Assembly: GCA_022865445.1 (NCBI GenBank)
Contig: JALHSX010000217.1
Span: 1-15,949, forward strand
Direction of reading: 5' to 3'
Source of the DNA: Thermoplasmata archaeon
Lineage (GTDB): Archaea; Thermoplasmatota; Thermoplasmata; UBA10834
DNA: 15,949 bases
The notes beneath the pieces are model-generated. The model was not told where the DNA came from and ran no database searches. It saw only the letters and a list, made by a program, of their open reading frames with translations. Made by a program: the position numbers and the translations under genes. Within the stretch, counting starts at the first letter, position 1. Each line of letters starts with the position of its first letter. This document shows, piece after piece, positions 6,841 through 13,397 of the stretch.

Positions 6841-8052
6841 TCACTTGGAGCTCTGTCTCTGCCTTTTCGCGGACTTCTCTGTGTACGCTGGAGCTTCCTG
6901 GAATTGAGAGAACGCTTCCGGCCACGGGACCGAATGTATGCTGGGCGAGCCCTCCCTGTCCCGGTAGTACTGCTGATAGAACTCCTCAGAAAGGTTCGGA
7001 GTGATCGGGGCGACCAGCTTGAGCAGGCCCAATCCAACGGACCACATGGCGTACCAAGCGGCCTCATCCTTCGTGTCTAGCCTCTTTCCTTCCTTCGATA
7101 GATAGTCGGTGGAGACCTCGTCTCTGACGAACTCTTCGACGGTCTTGAGGACATCTATCATCTTTCCCTCCTGAACGAGCTCGTTGACGTCGCCACCCAT
7201 TTTGTTGAATGCTGCCAAGAGCCGCTTGTCGGACTCGTGAAGAACCATGAGCTCCGTGATCGGCTTGACCTTGATGCGCTTGGTGATGAACTCCTCGAGA
7301 CTCCAGAGCTGCTTCCACAGATGGGTCTCCTGTCGCCTTAGATCCAGCAGGGTCTTCGCGTCGCTGTACTCCCTAGACTGCATCGCCTTCGAGGCATTCC
7401 TGATAGAGTCCTGAATAGCATCGACCTGAACCCCGCTTCTGCCAAGCGTCGGGGTCAACTTCAGCACGTCCTGGATATAGCCTCTGAGGTGCCCGTGCCA
7501 CTCCAGTCTATCCTCGAGCAAGTCCTTGGCCATCATCATGTTGGTCATGGCCTGGTCGAACCTGCCCTCCTTGTAGGTTTCAATCGAATCGGATATGAGC
7601 TCCTCGACATCCTTGCAGAAGATGTCCAGCTTCCGAGCCTGGTTGATGAGGCTCTCGGCCTGCCTGAAGTATGAGAGCAGGTTCACGCTGTTGTGACCCC
7701 GGCTCTCAAGGAGCGAAGCGGCTGCGGTCGCGATCGATGGATGCCTGCTGAACATGCATTCCATGAGCGCGAGCTCGCCGAGTTCTGACTGGGTCAGACG
7801 CTCAAGGCTGGCGCGGACCTGCTTCCTGACCTTCGGGACCTCGTCGTCATAATGCTTGACAAGAATAGGTATAACCGCGAGAGGGTTCTTCCCGCCATAC
7901 TCTTCTATACGGTCGAGCATCCTGCGCTTTCGACCGGGCATGCGCGACGACAGGTCGGAGACCATATGTCGATCTATCCTAAGGCTCTCGATGTCTTTTG
8001 ACATCTCGACGTCAGCATCGCTGACATAAATGCCTCTAGACAATTCTCGCAC
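6841..8052 (-). CDS. HEAT-like helical protein with a class Ia aaRS anticodon-binding-like C-terminal domain
   Basis: 403 residues, all helical. Residues 45-120 look like two or three HEAT-type repeats (NPLAVIPILVKHYDDEVPKV and what follows). 125-245 is long helices, possibly coiled coil. 250-380 closely resembles the anticodon-binding domain of Ile/Val/Leu-tRNA synthetases: EEFITKRI, ESDKRLLAAFNK, TVEEFVRDEVSTDYL, AWYAMWSVGLGLLKL, the hallmark APITPNLSEEFY (348-359), and IHSVPWPEA (372-380), equivalent to the end of that domain. No HIGH or KMSKS catalytic motif is present, so it cannot aminoacylate. It may bind tRNA or act in trans; that is inference. The tail is basic. Start: GTG 8052 has a TATA-like element 28-35 nt upstream. 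TTG 8043 with GGTGA, and ATG 8004, are alternatives. It is convergent with udp, with a 13-bp gap. Confidence 0.8.
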   Translation of the reverse strand: MRELSRGIYVSDADVEMSKDIESLRIDRHMVSDLSSRMPGRKRRMLDRIEEYGGKNPLAVIPILVKHYDDEVPKVRKQVRASLERLTQSELGELALMECMFSRHPSIATAAASLLESRGHNSVNLLSYFRQAESLINQARKLDIFCKDVEELISDSIETYKEGRFDQAMTNMMMAKDLLEDRLEWHGHLRGYIQDVLKLTPTLGRSGVQVDAIQDSIRNASKAMQSREYSDAKTLLDLRRQETHLWKQLWSLEEFITKRIKVKPITELMVLHESDKRLLAAFNKMGGDVNELVQEGKMIDVLKTVEEFVRDEVSTDYLSKEGKRLDTKDEAAWYAMWSVGLGLLKLVAPITPNLSEEFYQQYYRDREGSPSIHSVPWPEAFSQFQEAPAYTEKSAKRQRQSSK

Positions 8053-8079
8053 CTGCCAGATTGCGGATGCCTATGCCGA

Positions 8080-8094
8080 TACATAAGTCTTTTT
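8080..8094 (-). promoter_or_regulatory. TATA-like promoter of the HEAT/aaRS-like gene
   Basis: The reverse strand reads AAAAAGACTTATGTA. The CTTATGTA core lies 28-35 nt before GTG 8052. The 11-base string AAAAAGACTTA is repeated exactly at the same place before the ornithine carbamoyltransferase gene (12370-12380). Confidence 0.5.
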
Positions 8095-8155
8095 GGGCCA
8101 GAAGGGCACGGAAATCCCATGGAACTTGAATTGACTGCCGCGAGAGGAAACAGAA

Positions 8156-8905
8156 TCATCCCTGCTGGTCCAGCTCTCTGAGTCTACCGATTGGGGGGAA
8201 TCTGAGAGGTTTCTCTTGCGCAAACACTATGGGCAGAAATGACGAGAGGCCTGTCTCTGGCAGGAGAGGAGAAGCTCGGTCAGAGTCCACATTGCGGACG
8301 ACATCGAGGCCGGATGCGACGAGGCTCAGAGCGGGTAGGACAAGCATTTCAGACCCGGGGTCATACAGAAAGCACACATCCTTGACAGAGGCACCAACTT
8401 TGTCCCTGATCCTGATCGAGGGATGTATGTGGCCAATCACCGACGGACATCTCCTCCTGTCACCCGAATGACCGTGTGCCACGCGTATCCCGCCTATGAG
8501 CAACTCCTTGCGAAACGGGACCCCATATTCAGATAGTATGATCCCTAGGTAGTTGTCGTGATTCCCCCTGACGGCCTCAATAGGGACGAGTTCCCTCAGC
8601 TCCGCCACGAACCTTGACACATCGTTCCATTCCTGGACTAGATTCCTCGCGAAATTGTGTTTGAAATCACCCGCGATGACGAGTCTTCGAGGGGAGATCT
8701 GCTCGATCGTTCTCCTCAAGTACTGCTTGATCTTCCTAGTTTGGACTCGCGGAATGCTCAGGCCCTCGTACTCTAGGGCCGCTTCGCAGCCGAGGTGCAG
8801 GTCAGCAACGATAAGAACGTTCTCGGACGTCAGAAGGACTGCTCCGCCTGGATACAGTTCCATCTCGTCGTTCACTCTATATCCTTTGATCGTCACTGGA
8901 TTCAA
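8156..8905 (-). CDS. Archaeal SbcD-related metallophosphoesterase
   Basis: 249 residues. The calcineurin-like two-metal site is complete: DLHLG (35-39), GDFKH (79-83), GNHDN (114-118), HGHSGD (144-149) and GHIHP (158-162). It resembles the archaeal phosphoesterase group annotated as SbcD-related or ICC-like, about 230-250 residues, thought to act on nucleic acid or nucleotide phosphoesters; the true substrate is unknown. There is no Rad50/SbcC neighbour. The last 50 residues are less conserved. Start is uncertain: TTG 8905 gives the full frame, but the TATA-like TTTATAC only about 12 nt upstream would favour GTG 8896 or GTG 8875. The palindromic TTAAATA near 8969-8976 could instead give a longer leader. 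It lies head-to-head with the DEDD exonuclease gene. The 103-bp gap to the next - strand gene contains that gene's promoter. Confidence 0.85.
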   Translation of the reverse strand: MNPVTIKGYRVNDEMELYPGGAVLLTSENVLIVADLHLGCEAALEYEGLSIPRVQTRKIKQYLRRTIEQISPRRLVIAGDFKHNFARNLVQEWNDVSRFVAELRELVPIEAVRGNHDNYLGIILSEYGVPFRKELLIGGIRVAHGHSGDRRRCPSVIGHIHPSIRIRDKVGASVKDVCFLYDPGSEMLVLPALSLVASGLDVVRNVDSDRASPLLPETGLSSFLPIVFAQEKPLRFPPIGRLRELDQQG

Positions 8906-8967
8906 ATCGTCTACGGGTATAAACTATGTTTGGGGCTGCAGACTACTTTCCCACATCCTTTGGTTCT

Positions 8968-8976
8968 CTTAAATAC
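8968..8976 (+). promoter_or_regulatory. TATA element for the exonuclease-membrane-RecJ cluster
   Basis: CTTAAATAC is a near-consensus archaeal box A centred about 28 nt before ATG 9001. Its spacing is the reason for choosing 9001 over the longer ATG 8926, whose extra 25 residues show no family similarity. The reverse complement GTATTTAAG also looks TATA-like, so the site may act for the divergent phosphoesterase gene too. Confidence 0.6.
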
Positions 8977-9000
8977 GGGATTGACAGGTCTGATCTCTGG

Positions 9001-9777
9001 ATGCTGAAGAACAGTTTTGTGCTGCTAGATGGCGTTGGGCAGCAACGCGAGGCTTCGATCTGGAGGTCCGGAATCGAGACATGGGACGATTTCCTCAGCG
9101 CGCCTAGGGCAAAGGGCATATCTGAACCAAGGAAGACAGTGATGGACGAGGAACTGCTCAATGCCAGTAGGAAGTTGGACGAGCAGGACTCGTCGTATTT
9201 TGCCTCGCGGATGCGGACAAGGGACCAATGGCGATGCCTTCCCGAGTTCCGCAAGTCAGTCGCTTTTTTGGACATTGAAACCACCGGAATCTCCCTCCGA
9301 TCACCCATCACCGTTGTCGGCATCTACGACGGGACGCGCATGCACTCTCTTGTGCGCGGGCGTGACCTCACATGGTCGAACCTGAAGGCGGTCCTAGGAT
9401 CGGTGAGCGTGATTGTCACATTCAATGGCTCAAGCTTTGACCTGCCAATGATCGAATCGCAATTCCCCGGGACTGTCCCTCGCATCCTCCACGTCGACCT
9501 CAAGCACTCCTTGCGGAGAATTGGACTTACTGGCGGCCTGAAGAAGATTGAGAGGGAGCTCGATATCCAGCGAGACCGAAGGGTAGAATACATGACCGGC
9601 GAGGACGCCGTCTACCTTTGGAGGCTATGGGAGAAACAGAACAACAGGAACGCGCTTGACCTCCTGCTCGAGTACAATTCCGAGGATTGTGTCAATTTGA
9701 AGGCCCTCTCAGATTTCGCGTACCGCTCGCTGAAGAAGAACACTTTTGACGCCGCAGTCCGATCCTGGAAAGATTGA
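9001..9777 (+). CDS. RNase H-fold DEDD exonuclease (YprB/COG3359-like)
   Basis: 258 residues from ATG 9001. The N-terminal 35 residues (FVLLDGVGQQREASIWRSGI...WDDFL) look like the short helix-hairpin-type lead found in this family. The catalytic domain follows: Exo I FLDIETTG (89-96; Asp91, Glu93), Exo II FNGSSFDLP (141-149; Asp147), and Exo III YNSEDCVNL (225-233; Asp229). These are the four acidic residues of two-metal DEDD exonucleases; substrate polarity, DNA or RNA, is not readable. It is 28 bp upstream of a 48-residue membrane protein gene and then a RecJ-like DHH nuclease on the same strand, so two exonucleases may be made from one mRNA. The mRNA is probably leaderless. Confidence 0.85.
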   Translation: MLKNSFVLLDGVGQQREASIWRSGIETWDDFLSAPRAKGISEPRKTVMDEELLNASRKLDEQDSSYFASRMRTRDQWRCLPEFRKSVAFLDIETTGISLRSPITVVGIYDGTRMHSLVRGRDLTWSNLKAVLGSVSVIVTFNGSSFDLPMIESQFPGTVPRILHVDLKHSLRRIGLTGGLKKIERELDIQRDRRVEYMTGEDAVYLWRLWEKQNNRNALDLLLEYNSEDCVNLKALSDFAYRSLKKNTFDAAVRSWKD

Positions 9778-9805
9778 ATATGGGCGGCATTGTTAGGGAG
9801 ATGGG

Positions 9806-9952
9806 ATGGACGGACTCTTACTGCTGATCATTGCCACGGTCGTATTCGCCATATTCATATTTGTTGTGACAAGAGCAGTCAAGACCATCATGTTCATCGG
9901 CGTTCTGGTGCTCGTGGCGTTCGTATTGAAGGTAGCTGGTTTCTTGGGGTGA
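9806..9952 (+). CDS. 48-residue two-TM membrane protein
   Basis: ATG 9806 follows AGGGAGATGG as a ribosome site. The 48-residue product has two hydrophobic stretches (about 3-20 and 28-46) separated by a short TRAVK turn, giving a helical hairpin with the basic turn probably inside the cell. It starts 28 bp after the exonuclease gene and its stop is 4 bp before the RecJ-like start, which itself uses GGGGTGA at the end of this gene as its ribosome site. That coupling and the good ribosome site support a real gene. I do not recognise the family. It could tether or regulate the neighbouring nucleases, but that is only a guess from position. Confidence 0.65.
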   Translation: MDGLLLLIIATVVFAIFIFVVTRAVKTIMFIGVLVLVAFVLKVAGFLG

Positions 9953-9956
9953 GAAG

Positions 9957-11441
9957 GTGGGCAGCACGGATCTGATATCATCTGTTCCTACTGGCCTATG
10001 GTCGTCTGCGCAGAGGGCAGGCGATGCCCTCAGGCGTTGTGGCCGGGTCGTGATCGCAGCCCACATCGACGCGGATGGGATATCCTCTGCGGCGATCGCC
10101 CAATTGGCGTTGGGTCGGGCTGGCATCAAATCCAGTTTCGAGTTCTTCAAGAAGCTTGACGGGCCTGCGATCAAGAAGTTGTCGGAGCAAAGCGCCGATA
10201 CAGTATGGTTCACGGACCTCGGCAGTGGTTCGCTCTCCAAGATTGAAGGCATGAAGGCTGTTGTGAGTGACCACCACATGCCTGATCCTAGTTCGGGCGC
10301 TCGGAACACGTGTGGCCAGACCGCGCTCACGGATTTCAGCACAGTTGTCCAGGTCAATCCGCAACTGCACGGAATCTCCGGAGCGAACGAACTCAGCGGC
10401 GCAGGCAGCACATTCCTCGTGGCACTCGCACTCGATCCGCGCAACATCGACCTCGCGCACCTCGCCGTCTTGGGCGCCATCGGAGACCTCCAGGACCAGA
10501 AGACGCGGCGTCTCGAGGGGCTGAACAGAGCACTCCTATCAGCCGCCATCGAAGAGAACACGATCGAAGCGGTAGAGGACATCAGATACTTCGGCAGAGA
10601 GACGAGACCGATTCACAAGCTGCTCGAGTACTCAAGCGATCCGTTCGTGCCAAGGATAAGCGGCAACGAAGAAGGGGCTCTTGGTTTCCTCCTGGAGCTC
10701 GGGATCGAACTCAAGGACGACGATAGGTGGAGGACTTGGGTTGACCTGACCAGCTCCGAGAAGAAGACGATAGTCGACGCCCTGAAGGACCAGCTGCGCG
10801 ATTCCCGCCGAAAACCCGAGGCCATCGAGAGGCTCGTCGGAGAGGTCTATGTCCTGCAGAAGGAGCAGAAGGGGACTCCTGTCAGAGACGCAAAGGAGTT
10901 CGCGACTCTGCTCAACGCGTGCGGGAGACACGGCAAAGCGGACGTCGGATTGAAGATATGTGCTGGGGACAGGGGAGAGGCAATGTCGGACGGCATGGTT
11001 CTCCTACGAGATCACCGGTCTGCCCTGAGCAAGGCCCTGACTTGGGCGAAAGGCAGCGGCATCATCAGGCTGAAGAATATACAGTTCTTCGATGCCGGAG
11101 ACGAGATCGAGGAGACGATTGTCGGTACTGTTGCGGGGATGCTCCTAGGGAGCGAGGGTGCGGACAGGAGCGCGCCGATGGTTGCATTCGCAGAATCCAC
11201 CGAGTACTCGGACACACCAAAAGTGAAGGCGTCTTCGAGAGGAACCCAGGATCTGGTCGCGAGAGGTCTGGACCTCTCTGTCGCCATCAGGTTAGCCGCG
11301 GAGAAGGTCGGGGGAGTGGGCGGTGGGCACAACATCGCCGCTGGTGCAACCATACCAGCAGACAAGAGAGATGAATTCCTCAGCGATCTCGATGAAATCG
11401 TCGGCTCGCAAATCACTTCCCGAGGACGGCAACGAGGATAG
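9957..11441 (+). CDS. recJ: RecJ-like DHH/DHHA1 phosphoesterase (archaeal GAN/RecJ type)
   Basis: 494 residues from GTG 9957, with GGGGTGA (9947-9953) as ribosome site. DHH domain: AHIDADGIS (35-43; His36, Asp38, Asp40), FTDLGSG (85-91; Asp87), SDHHMPD (104-110, the DHH triad), GAIGDLQD (173-180; Asp177). DHHA1 domain: GGVGGGHNIAAG (452-463). In archaea such proteins are single-strand-specific exonucleases; one class (GAN) binds the GINS complex of the replisome, another works in repair or RNA decay. Which class this is cannot be told here. The protein ends about 30 residues after DHHA1 with a basic tail. The last 29 bp overlap the end of the convergent ornithine carbamoyltransferase gene. 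It is the third gene of the 9001-11441 cluster. Confidence 0.92.
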   Translation: MGSTDLISSVPTGLWSSAQRAGDALRRCGRVVIAAHIDADGISSAAIAQLALGRAGIKSSFEFFKKLDGPAIKKLSEQSADTVWFTDLGSGSLSKIEGMKAVVSDHHMPDPSSGARNTCGQTALTDFSTVVQVNPQLHGISGANELSGAGSTFLVALALDPRNIDLAHLAVLGAIGDLQDQKTRRLEGLNRALLSAAIEENTIEAVEDIRYFGRETRPIHKLLEYSSDPFVPRISGNEEGALGFLLELGIELKDDDRWRTWVDLTSSEKKTIVDALKDQLRDSRRKPEAIERLVGEVYVLQKEQKGTPVRDAKEFATLLNACGRHGKADVGLKICAGDRGEAMSDGMVLLRDHRSALSKALTWAKGSGIIRLKNIQFFDAGDEIEETIVGTVAGMLLGSEGADRSAPMVAFAESTEYSDTPKVKASSRGTQDLVARGLDLSVAIRLAAEKVGGVGGGHNIAAGATIPADKRDEFLSDLDEIVGSQITSRGRQRG

Positions 11442-12342
11442 CCTTCTGAGCGTGCATCCTGTTCTCGGCCTCGTCGAAGACGACGCTGTGCGGACCATCG
11501 ATCACTTCCGCGGAGACTTCGAGGCCTCTGTGAGCGGGCAGACAGTGCAGGAAGATGTAGTCCTTGTTGGCCTTCTCAGCCAGCTTGTCGTTGACCTGGT
11601 ACGGGAGGAACAGTTTCTCACGCGCCTGCTTCTCAGCTTCCTGACCCATCGAGACCCATGTGTCTGTATAGATGACATCCGCCCCCTCGACCGCCTGATA
11701 AGGGTTGGACAACGTCTCGATTCTGCCGCCCTTTCCCTTCGCTATCTCCTGCGCCTTCGCCAGGATGTCCGCGTTGGGCTTGAAGTCCTTTGGCGTTGCG
11801 GCCCGCATGTTCATTCCCGTGAGAGCACAGCCCAATAGCAGCGAATTGCACACGTTGTTGCCATCACCGACATACACAAGCTGCAGACCCTTCAGCTTCC
11901 CCTTCTTCTCCATCACGGTGAGGAGATCGGCTGCACACTGACAGGGGTGCTCGAGGTCGTCGAGTCCGTTGATGACAGGAACGGAAGCGTGTTTTGCCAG
12001 CTCCCGCATGGTCTGATTGCTGAATGCTCTGTACATGATTGCGTTCACGTACCTGCTCAGGACGTTGGCCACATCGGAGACTGACTCTCTCTTGCCTATG
12101 CTAACCTCGTCAGGTCCGATGTAGACCGCCTTCCCGCCCAGTTGGGTCATCCCCACTTCGAATGAGATTCTGGTCCTCAGGCTCGGCTTCTCGAAAACCA
12201 TACCAAGGACTTTCCCCTTCAGGACGTCCTGCTTCGAACCCTTCTTGGGCTCCTTTTTCATCTTCACTGCGCTTGCAAGGATGTCCTCGAAATCGTCCTT
12301 CATGTCCATGACGGATATGATGTCACGCTTCAAGCTGGCCAC
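11413..12342 (-). CDS. argF: Ornithine carbamoyltransferase
   Basis: 309 residues, the usual length. Carbamoyl-phosphate site SLRTRISFE (54-62), MYRAFSNQ (103-110), HPCQ (132-135), ornithine-loop region DTWVSMGQE (227-235), LFLPYQVN (244-251) and HCLPAHRG (266-273). It condenses carbamoyl phosphate with ornithine to give citrulline in arginine synthesis; the catalytic Cys267 is present. GTG 12342 is chosen because the family N-terminus begins here and a TATA-like CTTAATAC lies about 27 nt upstream, suggesting a leaderless mRNA. No other arginine gene is adjacent in this window. Its 3' end runs 29 bp into the end of the RecJ-like gene. Confidence 0.96.
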   Translation of the reverse strand: MASLKRDIISVMDMKDDFEDILASAVKMKKEPKKGSKQDVLKGKVLGMVFEKPSLRTRISFEVGMTQLGGKAVYIGPDEVSIGKRESVSDVANVLSRYVNAIMYRAFSNQTMRELAKHASVPVINGLDDLEHPCQCAADLLTVMEKKGKLKGLQLVYVGDGNNVCNSLLLGCALTGMNMRAATPKDFKPNADILAKAQEIAKGKGGRIETLSNPYQAVEGADVIYTDTWVSMGQEAEKQAREKLFLPYQVNDKLAEKANKDYIFLHCLPAHRGLEVSAEVIDGPHSVVFDEAENRMHAQKAILVAVLGK

Positions 12343-12365
12343 CGAATGCTACAAAGACCTGTCCA

Positions 12366-12380
12366 GTATTAAGTCTTTTT
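12366..12380 (-). promoter_or_regulatory. TATA-like promoter of argF
   Basis: The reverse strand reads AAAAAGACTTAATAC. The core CTTAATAC is 24-31 nt before GTG 12342. It shares AAAAAGACTTA with the promoter at 8080-8094. Confidence 0.5.
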
Positions 12381-12418
12381 AGGATGATTTAGAAAGCCAT
12401 CAGGGCTATCCGGTCCAT

Positions 12419-12598
12419 TCAATCGCAGCACCGTGAATGGCCGCAGATCATGCAGAGGTCGCATCCTGATACGTGGGCTAGTGACCCTCCTCCGCACTCA
12501 GGGCATGACCTGCTTGTGATCTCTGACGTAGACCTGCATCTCGATTCTGAATCCAAATGCTCCCCTCTTGAGCGACACATGTCGCTGATTGTCTTCAC
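12419..12598 (-). CDS. Possible 53-59 residue zinc-ribbon protein, perhaps frameshifted
   Basis: Between argF and DUF5654 there are 475 bp without an obvious gene. On the reverse strand a small frame ends CPECGGGSLAHVSG-CDLCMICGHSRC-CD, with the CxxC ... GCxxCxxCGxSxC spacing of the zinc ribbon found at the C-terminus of B12-dependent ribonucleotide reductases and in standalone archaeal ribbons. Starts GTG 12598 or ATG 12580 are possible; neither has a clear ribosome site. The N-terminal half in this frame is Ser/Arg-rich and unconvincing. In the neighbouring frame, 12498-12644, a 48-residue stretch (SLKRGAFGFRIEMQVYVRDHKQV) reads more like protein and runs into the ribbon, which suggests a frameshift or a decayed gene. 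The ribbon itself looks real; gene integrity is doubtful. Confidence 0.4.
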   Translation of the reverse strand: MKTISDMCRSRGEHLDSESRCRSTSEITSRSCPECGGGSLAHVSGCDLCMICGHSRCCD

Positions 12599-12817
12599 TG
12601 TTCACACGGGAGGAGGGCGAAAGTGCTGGCAAATTGCCTTGCATTGCCTGTGCGAAGCTGAGTCAGCTAGCATGCCAGGCAACGCACATATCGAGCCTGA
12701 GGGACCGTTCCCCTGCCGACTGTAGCAACACTCGTGGTTCGATTTCGCGCGTAGGCTCAAAAGCTAACGCTATAGGGTGATTTTGCGTTCAGCACCAGCG
12801 AAATGCCCGCATTCCCT

Positions 12818-13078
12818 CTACTTGCTGCTGCCCAAGCGGCTGACTAGGATGATCAAGACGACCATCACAACTGTCAACACGATTGCCGTGATGAGATAAC
12901 CAATCCAGTTACCCAGGTCAAACGTGTCGAGCGTAGGATCGATACCCGCGACCTTCAGACCGCCCGTCACTACACTGACCCACAACAGCGCGATGACGAA
13001 CCCGAAGGCCGCTGCCAGAGCTGTCGCGATGGTCTTCTTCACCTCGGATACAGATATCTTCTTCGTTTCTTCGACCAA
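12818..13078 (-). CDS. DUF5654 family small membrane protein
   Basis: 86 residues. TTG 13078 is supported by a strong GAGGAGG Shine-Dalgarno 8-9 nt upstream. The charged N-terminus VEETKKISVSEVKKTIATAL leads into a first membrane helix (about 20-43, containing AAAFGFVIALLW), then a polar loop and a second helix (about 58-81), as in archaeal DUF5654 proteins. The family has no known function. The upstream region 13079-13397 (319 bp) holds its probable promoter (TATA-like AATAGCTATT near 13117-13128) and no other gene that I can support. Confidence 0.75.
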   Translation of the reverse strand: MVEETKKISVSEVKKTIATALAAAFGFVIALLWVSVVTGGLKVAGIDPTLDTFDLGNWIGYLITAIVLTVVMVVLIILVSRLGSSK

Positions 13079-13204
13079 TGTATTTCCCTCCTCGACCTGG
13101 AAGAAGCCTGCGGACTAATAGCTATTTGGACGAGAAAGGATGGCACCGGAAGCCACTAACGAACTCCTCTCACAAATGCATCTCCAACACAAAACGCAAC
13201 CGTA

Positions 13205-13217
13205 GTCTGCAGCAGAC
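13205..13217. repeat. 13-bp palindrome in the 13079-13397 intergenic region
   Basis: GTCTGC-A-GCAGAC is a perfect odd-length inverted repeat in a gene-free stretch between the divergently placed DUF5654 and terpenoid-cyclase-fold genes. It may be an operator; there is no further support. Confidence 0.3.
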
Positions 13218-13397
13218 AACTGATGAGTGCTCTCCATCGGATTAGTTCGGAACCACTGAGGTTCCTTGTTCGGCCAACGCCTCCGAATCGCCTCAGACTC
13301 TCCACTGAAGCGCATCTCTATCGGAAGACGAATTCCCGTGCATCCATTTCCCCCGATGCGTAAGTAATAACATCCCATAGGCCAATCACTGCTGCCG

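Noticed and set aside
8926..9000. N-terminal extension of the DEDD exonuclease from ATG 8926
   Set aside because: A TATA element lies inside it at the right distance for a leaderless start at 9001, and family similarity begins at 9001.
12450..12780. Forward open frames between argF and DUF5654
   Set aside because: No motif or start signal; the reverse strand here holds the zinc-ribbon pattern.
13115..13378. Reverse open frame upstream of DUF5654
   Set aside because: Product has scattered Cys and Arg without spacing of a ribbon, no ribosome site, and it overlaps the DUF5654 promoter; best regarded as non-coding.
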